NCBI GenBank assembly: GCA_902702965.1
Contig: CACRXP010000396.1
Coordinates: forward strand, 541,250 to 605,249
DNA from: Spirometra erinaceieuropaei
Lineage: Eukaryota; Platyhelminthes; Cestoda; Diphyllobothriidea; Diphyllobothriidae
Direction of reading: 5' to 3'
Length of the DNA stretch: 64,000 nucleotides
The position numbers and the translations under genes were made by a program. The notes below the pieces were generated by a model. It was not told the origin of the DNA. It saw nothing but the letters and a program-made list of their open reading frames with translations, and made no database searches. Positions 1-9,625 of the stretch are shown here, piece by piece. Each line of letters opens with the position of its first letter. Within the stretch, counting starts at the first letter, position 1.

Positions 1-645
1 CTCAAATAAATTTCTTCTATAAGGAGTGTTTTTATATTACATTCCGTTGGCGAATGTCTGAGTACTTTAATTTTTTACAGTAAGGCCGAAAAAAATTTGA
101 CGCTTTCGGACGTTCCTTTCACTTTGCTAAGAGATACCGTTATTTTTCGACCGCAAACTAAGGATTGGCTGGATGCGTCATTACTGCACTTTAGGGCACA
201 AAATCGCATAGATCTGCTAATCTGAATTCTATAAATCGACAAAAATATAGTTCACTTAAAATAATCTTTGGTTTAAGTAGTTAAGTACCACGGTTACCAT
301 CAGACAAAAATGGAAATTTCAAATCCGGGAACCTGTGTTTATTCATACTCTCTGTAGTATATTACTCTCCCTCCAATTAAAAACGCGCTCAGATAAACAA
401 CCGAAGTCCATAGCAGTTATTAGCATAGGCAATTGCCTGACTACACCACGACGTCTATTTTCGACCAACTTTATGGACATTTTGTTTCAAAAAGTTACGT
501 TGACACAATTTCTGCGCAAGATGAAGACATTTCCCTGAGAAATCTGAGCGGGAACGCAAAGGGCGCAACGTTTAAGACGTGCCTAATTCTCCAATCAGAT
601 TCCGTTACCAGGTTTCTTGAGATAGGTCACGTACTGTATATACTT
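1..645 (+). repeat. Dispersed repeat R2, copy 1 (MITE-like end)
   Basis: From about 170 the sequence aligns, with many changes, to 2060-2516. Shared blocks include tgcactNtagggcac, cttaaaataa and atttctgc. The right end reads ggtcacgtactgta, similar to the terminus of the TA-MITEs, so it may be half of a related foldback element. The first 170 bases show nothing recognisable, nor do 660-920. Confidence 0.45.
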
Positions 646-924
646 TTTACTCGATTGCAAGGAGAATAATTGATGGACAACCTCGACAAATGTAAATTTT
701 AGCAAGTTCTCTATCCCCAGCAGACTGGAAACTCAACGTGGAACTTTTGTTACAATTTTTACCGGTATGAATGTGAAACAGGTATAACAGTAGAGTTTAT
801 TTGAATCAACAAATTTTGCGACAGCCTATCAACGGACGCCGCAACAGTTTTGTGTCCATCAGGTAGGCCTACATGCTCACATCTTATCAAATGGTGTTTA
901 AGAATTCAAATATATTTGTTGATG

Positions 925-1500
925 CACGTACATTCGGCAAACGCAAAGTTAATTGGCAGCCAGGTCAGTTGACCACCTTCCTAAATGGCTTCCAAAGAAG
1001 GAAAATAAAATTCCTCTTTCTTCTATCAGGAAGACCTCCTAGATAACATTCACTCCTTTGACCCCAAAACGTCCATTCGAGTGTTAGCTCGGGAACGAAC
1101 AACTCGGATATCGCGCTACTTGGAGGTCACGTACAGACTCCAGGAGAAACCCGACCTACGATCACGTGGTCAGCCTCAGCTTAGCGTTACTTAATCGCAG
1201 CTGTTTGACTTATACACCCCTTTTGTGTGTTAACTTACCAATTTTCTTTCCTCAATTTCGTTTTTAAGTTGTCATTTTTATCAATTAGCATGCATGCATT
1301 AAACGATGGCTTAACTGTTTTGTATTGATCTTTTCTGCAGAAATTTAAATTTCTATATTTTCTCATTCGTTATCTCTGTTATGCAGCGACAGGTGACAGT
1401 TAATAAGTCGTCGCGAATTTCGTTGACTCCGATAAATTCTGCTGTTTTATCTGTTTTTAAATTCATCCCGGGAAATATTGCTTAAAAAGTTCCACATTAC
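925..1500 (+). mobile_element. Penelope-like element lineage C, 3' fragment with GIY-YIG tail
   Basis: The block from ttcggcaaacgcaaag to about 1195 is a decayed copy of the coding tail at 59015-59251 (blocks TGRTQRQLAA and DPKTSFRVL). The following sequence to about 1495 matches the 3' UTR-like region at 59330-59600 (gttatgcag, aaattctgctgt, gaaatattgctt). Frames are broken. The stretch from 1505 to 2055 has no recognisable feature. Confidence 0.6.
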
Positions 1501-2059
1501 ATTTTCCGTTTTCTAGGAGTGGAGAACTTATTAACATTCATATTTTCCGATAGTATTAATGCAGTGTTCCGAAAACAACTCCAAAATGCTGGTATTCGCA
1601 AGGATGCCCACCAAATCGTCTCCTGTTTATTCGTTTTAGAAGCATGCAACTAAAGCGAAATTTCCTCAAATAGTAGTATGTTTGCATAGCTCATGGACGA
1701 GCATAAGCTGTCAGTGCAACGAGGCGACGCATTAGCACAAGCTGCTGCCTACGCCTTCGAAACTGCCTTCCTCTATACATTGAGGCCATTTCCACTGTTT
1801 TTGCTCGCTTTCAGACTCCATTCTTCGATTATGAATGCACGGCTGGGAACTCATATAAATACTGATATATCTCTTAATGCTTTGCTCGTTCCATTTCTGA
1901 ATAAGGAATGCACAGAAGCTTAAATACACGACAAGTAGTGTTTAATGTGTTCAAAACTGGAAATGATCATTCGGTGGCGGTCATTTATGTGACATTAAGT
2001 AGAATTTTCCAAACGGCAGAACTATTTCAGCCCATTTAAATGAAGGAATCCCTGTCTGC

Positions 2060-2516
2060 GTTATTTTTGCACTGTAGGGCACCAAATTGCACACATCTGC
2101 TGATTTGACATTTAGAAATTGATAAAACCTCTGGTTTTCTTAAAATAACCTTTGTGCTAGCAGGTTGATTACCTTGGTTAACATCAGACATAAAATAAAT
2201 TTTCAAGTCCGGCCAAATCTGTTTATTAGAACTCTCGCGGGTAAATGACTATCCTTTCAATGAAAAAGTCGCTTAGATGCGTAACCGGAGTCTAGGACAT
2301 GTATTAGCATAGAAGTTTCACGATTATATTACAGCATTCATTTTCGCTAAAATTTACTGATATTTTTTGATATAGTTATGCAAAAACAATTTCTGCAGAA
2401 GAAAAAGGAATCTCATTGAAGGATGTATATGAACGAACAAAATACACAGCGTTAAAGACGTCCAGCAATTCTCCTATCAGTTTCCTTTATCAGATTTGAT
2501 GAAATAGTTCACGTAA
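2060..2516 (+). repeat. Dispersed repeat R2, copy 2
   Basis: A diverged direct copy of 170-645 with the same block order, ending gatgaaatagttcacgta. The two copies flank the PLE-C fragment. No coding potential. Confidence 0.45.
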
Positions 2517-2519
2517 TCT

Positions 2520-3165
2520 TGAAGAAGGAAACACGATCGCCGGGACAAGGGCTTTATTCGCCTGACGTTTCGGATTCCTACGCGAATCCATCATCAGAGA
2601 AAAAAGCAGAAACGGGTTGTTGTTGCACAAGGGGCTGCAGTATTTATAGGATGCAGTAGCCATGCTACCGCATACTTATGAACATTCACGGCTCCATTTT
2701 TTCATCCGGGATCGTCGCACTTGGTGTGATCATTGCTTGATGGCCGGCATTCGAGTCGATAATTTCTGCAATTTCATCACGTGCTTTGGATGTTGGCGTG
2801 ATGTTTGCTCGACCATCTGACGCACCGAGCCCGGTGTTGGGAAAAGTGTTCACCTCTGCGCTCCCCGCATGGCTTGTTACTCCGCCTAGGCGAAGTTTTA
2901 GCACTCAGTATGGAGTGGGAAGATCATTGCACTTGTTGATGGGCTGGGGGCCAGTAAACCATGATTCCAGTAGCTCCCGACTCACGCAGTTGTCACCTCT
3001 TGTGAGAATTTCGGCCTGATCGAATTTGAATGTGTGGCCGACCTCGTTGGATGAGCCGCAATTTGAGAGCTGGCGTCAGTTCTGCGCCCCGCTGCCGCGT
3101 GTTCGGCCATTCTCATTCGGAGCTGTCTCCTGGTTTCTTCGACATAGTTGCTTTGGCAGTTCACG
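2520..3165 (-). mobile_element. PLE lineage A, 3' fragment
   Basis: Minus-strand pieces encode decayed GIY-YIG endonuclease sequence (CQSNYVEETRRQLRMRMAEHA), then SRELLESWF and PINKCNDLP, then a non-coding tail. The same order occurs in the better copy at 17045-18340. Frames are interrupted. The tail contains a hammerhead motif at 2560-2601. Confidence 0.8.
2560..2601 (-). ncRNA. Hammerhead ribozyme motif, family A (PLE type)
   Basis: On the minus strand: core CTGATGA, stem II GGATTC/GAATCC, then GAAAC directly followed by GTC, with stem I formed by TCT and AGG (one G-T pair). Stem III is only the self-complementary ACGT, as described for minimal animal PLE hammerheads thought to act as dimers. 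One unpaired T sits between the core and stem II. All core bases are present. Confidence 0.7.
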
Positions 3166-3461
3166 TAATGTGCGTCATTGACTGCTGATGGGTAACTGTC
3201 ACTTGTACCGTTTCTGCTACTACCTCTGACGGTGTACTCTTGCGCGAGTCCGAAAAATCAGAGAAATAAGCAAATTTTTTCGATGCTCCATCAACTTTTC
3301 TCCACTTAAACCTACACCTGGGACCGGAACTTTTGTCCTCACTCGTGAACTTAACACCTCTTTCGGCAAACCTTCCAAACACCATTTGCGTCTACATATT
3401 TCAAATATCAGCGAAGATTTAACCCGCACCTCCCCTCCATTCTCTTGCCTCGTCTTTATAG

Positions 3462-3674
3462 ACCCACACTGGTCCTACACAAAGAGCCAATCCAACTTCA
3501 ATAACTGGGCCGCTATTAGCCCTAGAATGTGTTCGGGGTCGGTCCAATCACCGATCGCTCTGGACTCCAATGCTGCCACCTACTTTGGCAAGGCTACCGG
3601 AGCAGTTGTTGAAATTTCCGTTGGTAACTCAGTTAATTCGGGGACCTTCACGGCTACAAACAATGGACATTCCT
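3462..3674 (+). CDS. CA-1 exon 2
   Basis: The acceptor tttatag precedes position 3462 and the donor gtaagc starts at 3675. The exon is 213 nt, enters in phase 1 and leaves in phase 1. It encodes HWSYTKSQSN, then MCSGSVQSPI with the conserved cysteine, and ends NNGHS with the proton-shuttle His. Exon 2 of both paralogues has exactly the same length. Confidence 0.9.
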
Positions 3675-6600
3675 GTAAGCTGGATACTCCTGTTCAGAAG
3701 CCCCCCTCTCTGCAATATTTTTGACTTTCCACGGCTTTCTGTGCTTCAGAATGTACCCTAAGTTTTAACGCAGATCCACAAAATGATGCTCACGTATACT
3801 TTTACTAAATACATTGAGTGACGATCTCATGAAATGATGGCTGAAATTCTGAAATGCGTTTTCGATTAGGAAGGAGTACTTGGGCGCGGTTGTAATTCAG
3901 ATTATATTGTGGCATAATCTTATAACATTTCCGACTCGGCAGGATGTCAGCTTTTGAATACACTTCTTTTCAATCTCCTGTAGAAACCTTACTCGGTAAA
4001 AATGGCCACTTGAGCAACATGCATTTTTCCATTGATTTTCGATGTTCTTACAAATTCAACTATATCTTATAGAAACCATACACGAAAATATGCATTGTTG
4101 AGTCATTTGATAGGAATAACGTTTTCTTTATATTTTATACTCAAGGAAGGAGTATAATTAGGTTTTAAAAAGTTTTCTTATTGTCGAATTATTTGGAGCC
4201 TAATCATTCGTTGCATTAGCCTTTAGTGATTTCCGCCTATAAGGTGCATGCCTTCCGCGTAAAGAAGATCATATATTCTTCTGTGCCTTTAAAAAGATAT
4301 CACATAGAGTCCATAAAATTTTGCAATGGACGCGGACTATGTTGTACATTTCATGAGGTGCAGTGCTAAGCGAACAGGTACGATGCTATGTGAAAGGACA
4401 TTGCGCGGTTTTAAAAAATCTTATAAGTAGAAACTTTTTAAAACCTAATTATAGTCCTGCCTTGAGTATAAAATCTAAAGAAGACGTAATTCTCTATCAA
4501 ACGAGCGAAAAAAGCATATTTCCGTTTGTGGTTTCGATAAAATATGTTTGAATTTGCAAGACCATCGACAATTAATGAGAAAATGCATGCTACGTAAAAA
4601 GTCATTTTTTACCGAATACGGTTTGTACAGAAGATTAAAATGTAAAACATTCAAAAGCAGACATTCTGCCAAGTCTGAAATATAGTAGAACTATGTCCCA
4701 TGATAATGAATGTTTCAACACCACCTAAGTAAACCTTCGAAAACACATTTCAGAATTTAAGCCAACATTTCCTGAGTTCGGTCACCCACTGTAAATCTTG
4801 CTCCGTTATCCCTTAAAGCGCGCTGCATTTGTCTATCTCCATTTAACACAGTGGAAGTCGGAATCCCCCCGGGAACATGGACGGTGACATTGAATAATAA
4901 GGCCAAGGACTTCTACAACATTGGTCAATTGCATTTTCACTGGGGAGGTGGGAATCGAAGGGGCTCGGAACACACTCTGGACGGCAGGGCGTTCCCGCTA
5001 GAGGTATGTTCACGAAGAAGTGTATGTTTTGTGAATGTACATTTACTCGAATACTTACTAATTGATTCGATGTAGGTATCAGCCCGATGGAAATTTGCAT
5101 GCATGCTCAGACTGACCAGATGAAAACTTGGAAATCAGTCACGCACAAGTCTGCTGCTCCTTTAAACGAAGTTTTAAGAAGGGGAATTATCTTTTCTATG
5201 GGAAATGACTGACAACTGCAGACTATGAGAGGTTTTAATCCCAACTATAGTTCCTCGGGAGAAACTTGTATGCGATACAGTATCGTAAAAGTCTTTCGAA
5301 GCGAGGTAACATCGGCTACACTAGGTCCTGTGGGTTCAGGCGCATGACTGTGCCGCACTCAAGATGCCAGTGAAAAGGCGAGGAAGTCAGCAGTCGCATC
5401 TTTGCCGATGGCCTCATTTCAGAATGTTCCAGAACAAGGCATGGTTTACATTTTGCTAAATGCACTCATTTAAAAGAGCCATCCGGCACTATCTCCATTC
5501 ACAGATGCACATTGTCGCCTACGCCTCGGTATACGCCAATTTCTCAACTGCAAAATCGGCCCCAGGAGGTCTGGCTGTGATTGGCGTCTTTTTTCAACTG
5601 ACCACTGATCAGACCAAATCCAACCTATCAAAAATGGGCAAACTCTTATCAGTTATCAGCCAGCTCAATAAAGCGGGTTCAACAGTCAGAGTGAATTCGT
5701 TCGATCCGAAAGTTCTGTTACCTGCGAACAGGGATGAGTTCTTCCGCTACCACGGTTCTCTCACCACGCCACCCTGCACGGAGAACGTCCAGTGGACAGT
5801 GATGAGAAATCCCCTCTTCGTGACTAATCAGGATGCAAGTTTGCACCCCGTCTCCCTCCTTCTGTTTCTGTCCGTGTTTTGTTTAAATAAGGCTGGCCCT
5901 TAAGCTCAAGGTGGATTGGGGAGCAGATGTCATACAGTTTCCGTGTACGGAAAAGCATACATTTCTCTATGATATTAAGAGGAGACCATTTGGGGCTCAT
6001 ACACTTTAGCAGTGGATTTGAGGCATACTGCAAACTTTACGAGCAGCATTGGTAAATGCAGAGACATAACGTTTTACGAACGGCCGTTTCATGGTATTAG
6101 AAAATTTCACAATCAGTACCTCTTTTAAAACCAAATTATGTCCTTTCTTAAAGTATAAAATCTAAAGAAGACGTAATTTTCTGCCCAACGGGTAAAAGAA
6201 TGAATATTTTTATGCATGTTTTCTATGGAATATAATTAAATTTTTAAAGGCGTCGAAAATCAGTTAAAAAATGCATGCTACGCAAGTAGTCATTATTTAC
6301 ACAGTGTGATGTTTGCATGCAGCTGGAAAGGAGTTCGTTCGAACACCGGCATCTTGAGGTAACTGAAATATTATAGAATTGTACTGCATGTTGATTGATA
6401 TTACAACCCCACTTACGTAACCTTTCGAAAACGAAAACGCATTTCAGACTTCCGGTTAACATTTCATGAGTTAGCACACCTACTGTAGTATTAGCTGACT
6501 GGTGCTGGATAGGCGACAGTACGGATGAGGAATGAGAGAGCAAAGTGGTTCATCTGGAGAGGTTTGTTGAAGTACTGGTGCGTATATATCATGGCTTCCC

Positions 6601-7577
6601 CGCATCCCTGTAAAAGCGCAAAAATTCGACTTACAGTGTCCTCAAGAAGTAAAGTTTCTACGTACTTCCATTGTCTGCCATTTGTAAGACGGCTTCGAGA
6701 ACTGCATTGACACCGGGGAACGAGGGCGTCAGGGTACAACGGAAGCGGACAAGGAATGCTTCTACCGACCGCGGGTTTGAAGTATGTTAGTATGGTCTAG
6801 AGCGTGGGTGGATCCAATGACTAATCGTCAGCGCGGGGTTCAATAAGTGCAGCTTTTTATAAATGAGTTCGTACATCCACAGACAGAAGGTTAATTTATT
6901 GCAGTTTGTGGTCTGGCACCTTGTCATTTTGAGCCATCGGCAGACGTAGTGATACGAAGACAAATTCGAAAGTCAAAACTTGTGGCTATCAAGGTCATGA
7001 GTTGACTGTCATTACTGTTAGGGCAAAGTAACCGGCTTGCGTGAGATAACTGAATTTGGCGCAACCAGATGGAATAGGGCCCAAATGGCTTCGCCCGCCT
7101 ACGAGCATAATCAGGCATTCTGACCCACGCTGCGCACGCGAACACTATTCACAGACACTAGCTCCACAACGTGCTCCCTGAGTCTATATGTCTTTTACAT
7201 GAAAAATCCTAGTTAGCATGACCAAAATACAGGTCCACCCATTTAGTCCAAAACAGCCGTTGAGGAAAAAGAAGAAGTAGACGGTTTTCGGCGATAAGAA
7301 GCCCACCACTCCTGCGTTTTTGTCCACTTGATTACAGGTCCCTTTCTAGTGACAGACTGTCAGTACTCTAAGATATTTGTGTAATGCGGAGGATTAACTA
7401 CTGAACCAATCTTTTTTCCATGATCTGAACACGTAGTTGGAGCTCTTGCGATCCCTCCGGTTTGGAGCCAGTGATGACGGGAAGCCGATGCAGGACAACT
7501 TTCGTCCGGTCCAGCCGCTAAATCCCGCTCGGGCAGCGCAAACGCGAGTGGTGTACAAATCGTGGTCTTCAGCCTAG
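3462..7577 (+). CDS. CA-1: extracellular alpha-carbonic anhydrase, exons 2-5 (exon 1 not found)
   Basis: Alpha-carbonic anhydrases interconvert CO2 and bicarbonate at a zinc held by three histidines. Visible exons are 3462-3674, 4852-5003, 5505-5834 and 7437-7577. Exon 3 carries HFHWG (Zn ligands His94 and His96, human CA II numbering) preceded by Gln92, and GSEHTLDG (Glu106). Exon 4 opens with MHIVAY, whose His is the third ligand (His119), and holds LTTPPC (Leu198, Thr199, Thr200). Exon 2 ends in NNGHS, the His64 proton shuttle. The cysteines in MCSG and TTPPC match the Cys23-Cys203 disulfide of secreted and membrane CAs. Exon 5 encodes MQDNFRPVQPLN and stops after KSWSSA. A signal-peptide exon is expected upstream but was not recognised; it may lie outside the window. 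Two oddities: intron 4 starts with GC, and the GPI-type tail is out of frame. Confidence 0.9.
3812..4791. mobile_element. Palindromic TA-MITE, diverged copy in CA-1 intron 2
   Basis: An old 980-bp copy of the foldback element described at 60317-61311. Both arms are recognisable: gatctcatgaaat and tgaaatgcgttttcg on the left, and the reverse complement of the same motifs at the right end near 4740-4791. TA flanks both ends (3810-3811 and 4792-4793). No coding capacity; short ORFs in it are chance. Confidence 0.8.
4852..5003 (+). CDS. CA-1 exon 3 (zinc ligands 1 and 2)
   Basis: The acceptor aacacag precedes 4852 and the donor gtatgt starts at 5004. The exon is 152 nt, enters in phase 1 and leaves in phase 0. 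It encodes VGIPPGTWTVTLNNKAK, then GQLHFHWGGG with His94, His96 and Gln92, then GSEHTLDG with Glu106, ending FPLE. Confidence 0.93.
5505..5834 (+). CDS. CA-1 exon 4 (third zinc ligand, active-site Thr)
   Basis: The acceptor ttcacag precedes 5505. The exon is 330 nt and phase 0 at both ends. It begins MHIVAY (His119 ligand), continues GGLAVIGVFFQL, then FFRYHGSLTTPPCTENVQW with Thr199, the conserved Cys and Trp209, and ends VTNQD. The equal-length exons of CA-2 and CA-3 fix the end at 5834, where the intron begins gcaagt and not gt. Confidence 0.93.
5835..5840 (+). other. Non-canonical GC 5' splice site (GC-AG intron) of CA-1 intron 4
   Basis: The bases after the last exon-4 codon are gcaagt, an excellent match to the extended consensus of GC-AG introns. 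At the same place CA-2 has gtaatc and CA-3 has gtaagt. The acceptor of this intron is a standard tag at 7434-7436. Confidence 0.75.
5936..6485. mobile_element. Half copy of the palindromic TA-MITE in CA-1 intron 4
   Basis: Only the right arm and centre are present, ending in cacacctactg followed by TA (6486-6487). The arm motifs gaggtaactgaaatatta and acatttcatgagttagc are clear. The left arm is missing, so this copy is truncated. The rest of the intron, to 7436, shows nothing recognisable. Confidence 0.75.
7437..7577 (+). CDS. CA-1 exon 5 (C-terminus, GPI tail out of frame)
   Basis: The acceptor acgtag precedes 7437 and the stop is TAG at 7575-7577; 141 nt, phase 0. It encodes LELLRSLRFG, then KPMQDNFRPVQPLN and RVVYKSWSSA. 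CA-2 and CA-3 run another 20-odd residues into a hydrophobic GPI signal. Here such a stretch (ILRLLVLFLAF) exists immediately downstream, but in the +2 frame, so an indel near 7563-7567 has probably cut it off. Confidence 0.9.
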   Translation: MELLRSLRFGASDDGKPMQDNFRPVQPLNPARAAQTRVVYKSWSSA

Positions 7578-7636
7578 CATCCTCCGCCTTCTCGTACTCT
7601 TCTTGGCCTTCACATACCTTAAACATTTCCATTTAA

Positions 7637-7642
7637 AATAAA
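7637..7642 (+). terminator. AATAAA polyadenylation signal of CA-1
   Basis: A canonical AATAAA lies 60 nt after the CA-1 stop codon, in an A-rich stretch, at the distance expected for a short 3' UTR. Confidence 0.6.
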
Positions 7643-7689
7643 AAAATTTCACGTTGGACTTCTCTGATTTTCCTAGTGTTTGGGTTTGC

Positions 7690-7880
7690 GGAATAACCTC
7701 TCTCGAATAATTTATTTGAAGGTAATTCAGTTTAGAAGACAGACGGGGAATGCTGGGGGACCCACTGATGAGCCGAACTCCTCTCAACTGTGCCATGTAA
7801 CAGCAGAATATCAGCGAAACACGCGTGTTTGGGCTTTTAACCAGTATATGAACTCTAAGTGTGGTAACTTCTTACCTTTA
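7690..7880 (+). repeat. Ribozyme repeat B, monomer 3' of CA-1
   Basis: This is the repeat family found also near 20630, 47000, 51260 and 54600. Shared blocks are gacaggNaatgctgggggaccc, cagaatatc and gcgaaacacgcgtgt, then gggcttttaNcN. It starts about 50 nt after the CA-1 poly(A) signal and carries the best-preserved family-B hammerhead core. Confidence 0.7.
7761..7833 (+). ncRNA. Hammerhead ribozyme, family B, best-preserved core
   Basis: Stem I is CCCA (7761-7764) with TGGG (7830-7833). The core CTGATGA is at 7765-7771. Stem II is GCCGA with TCAGC (one C-A mismatch; UCGGC in other copies pairs fully), closing a ~34-nt loop. GAAA is at 7816-7819. Stem III is the palindrome ACACGCGTGT, and the cleavage position is GTT just before TGGG. 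Every invariant hammerhead base is present. Confidence 0.72.
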
Positions 7881-7884
7881 AACA

Positions 7885-7950
7885 ATAAGCTCATTGGCCT
7901 GACGTTTCGGATTCTCACTCCAACCCATCATGAGAAACAGTCGAAGTTGG
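7885..7950 (-). mobile_element. PLE tail fragment with dead hammerhead A
   Basis: The block ggcctgacgtttcgg...cccatcatgag matches other PLE tails. On the minus strand the core reads CTCATGA, so the invariant G5 is lost, and stem II is weakened. GAAAC-GTC is intact. No further feature was seen from 8000 to 8495. Confidence 0.6.
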
Positions 7951-8497
7951 GTCGTCTGTTGTAGACAGTCTGGTGCACTATCTACAATGAGTGAGCTATT
8001 CTCCTCTGATTTTTGCCTGATTACTCAGCTGTTTACGCAAAGTTGCTGCCGCACCGGCGACTGCCTGCAAATTTGCAGTCCAAGTAGTAGACAGCGGGGA
8101 CTTTAGATCAACACCGACGCACAGTTTCCCTCAAATAAACCGCCAAAATACTAACTGTAAGCCGATCTGCTCTAAATTTGTTTTCGTGGGTTTGCTGAGG
8201 TCTAGATCGTACGCTAACTGCGTGGGAAGAATTCACTGTGTGGAAGAAAAAAAACAGGCATTTGCAGATCTCGCGAAATTTGTCGCGAGAAAGTTTGCTT
8301 ATGGCACGATACGGCTAAGAAGATCTTAAACCTTGCGCTTATTTCCCGCATAAAGTTCGTCCTGATTATAAGTGGAAAGCATCTGAAGATAGGGAAGGAT
8401 TCAGCCTGGACTTTTACACTTGCCACAACATGCACAGGAGCAAACCATACCTTACCCGCGTGATCAACAATGGCCTTGATAATGCTCTGAATTTCAG

Positions 8498-9165
8498 AAT
8501 GGTATTACCGGCAAAGAGAATGGACACTGAACTGGCCATTTCTGGCATATTAGCCGTCGTCAGCCAGCCATACCCAAGCCCGAAGTGTGGAACACCCGAG
8601 CCTCGAACTCGCGACCTGTTGGTTTAAAAGTCCACGCCTCTACCCACCGGGCCACGAGCCCGTTGCCCTGTCGGTTTTCGATCGGGAATATACAATGTTA
8701 GGGGGCGCTCACCGATCGTTCATAAGGAACTCACTCGTTCCGTTTTGCCTTACGGGCTCTCGCTCGAGCCCAACCAGCAGCCGCACAGCTGCACATGATA
8801 TAAAGGCAGAATGGTATTACCGACAAAGACAAGGGAGACTGGAATGGCCATTTCCGGCTTATTAGCCATCGTCAGCCAGCTATACCTAAGCCCGAAGTGT
8901 GGAACACCTGGGGCTCTATCCCGCGAGCTGTTTGAAGTCCAACGCCTCCAGCCACTGAGACAAGGGCTCGTTGTCCAGTCAGTTGCGATCGGGAATATAC
9001 AATGGTAGAGGGGCACTCGCCGGTCGTTTCTAAGGAAATCACTCGTCCTCTTGTGCCTGACGGGCTCTTCCTCTCGAGCCCAACCAGCAGCCGCACAATG
9101 GCGCATGATATAGGCGGAGTGTTATTACCGACAAAGACAAGGGAGACTGAAATGGCTGTGAATTT
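8498..9165 (-). mobile_element. tRNA-derived SINE, tandem copies
   Basis: There are two complete ~310-bp units (8498-8807 and 8808-9117) and the 3' part of a third, all on the minus strand. Each unit has a head gctgctggttgggctcgag, a tRNA-like centre with A box TGGCCCRGTGG and B box AGTTCGAGGC, then gtgttccacactt, a body with ctggctgacgacggctaa, and a tail ending gtaataccattct. The tRNA-like part has a CTTTTAA anticodon-type loop, suggesting a Lys origin. Confidence 0.75.
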
Positions 9166-9312
9166 CGTCTTTGTTCAAACATGCTGTAGGGTGTTTCTGC
9201 ATTCTCATGTCTAGGCGCCTGTTCGTGCGATCAAAATAACCTGCTCCACATGACCACACAAGGACAGCTTGCCATGTCGTCTGATTTGTGAAATGTGCAA
9301 CTCTCCCTATCA
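9165..9312 (-). pseudogene. PLE GIY-YIG endonuclease fragment
   Basis: Minus-strand translation gives CGAGYFDRTNRRLDMRMQKH, which resembles the GIY-YIG endonuclease region of Penelope-like elements. It lies beside an RT fragment on the other strand and is likely debris from the same lineage. Confidence 0.5.
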
Positions 9313-9623
9313 TGTTATAGCTAAGTGATTAGCAGAGGAACTCAAGCCCATACAGTGTCAACTAAAATCCCGTGGCTACCGTGATACCTTTAAATTGATT
9401 GACAACATCCGTTTTCTGAACCTAATAGGAGTGGTGGTGTTTTGGTTAGACTTCTCATCACTGTTCACAAAACGTCTTGTTCACAGAGACAGCCGAGTAC
9501 ATCTACGAATTCCTGCCGGCCAATCAGTAGAAAGGGAAATACCGACGAACGCACTCAAGGAACTAATACTAAGACGCACACTAAATGTGAAGTTGCTTTT
9601 CGGCAACCACCGATATAGACACA
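9313..9623 (+). pseudogene. PLE reverse transcriptase fragment, 5' side of a MITE insertion
   Basis: The translation around 9440-9620 contains LFTKRLVHRD, IPTNALKELILRR and LNVKLLFGNHRY, recognisable PLE RT sequence. It stops at cacaTA, where the MITE begins. The RT resumes at 10623 in register (HI|GDGDTGSPL). Confidence 0.6.
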
Positions 9624-9625
9624 TA

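Noticed and set aside
1..3461. Exon 1 of CA-1
   Set aside because: No ATG with a signal peptide and phase-1 donor like those of CA-2 and CA-3 was found. It is probably outside the window or lost.
7437..7577. Similarity among 7437, 34996 and 48403 as a dispersed repeat
   Set aside because: First read as a repeat family, but the shared block translates to KPMQDNFRPVQPLN-type sequence with acceptors and stops: it is exon 5 of the three CA genes.
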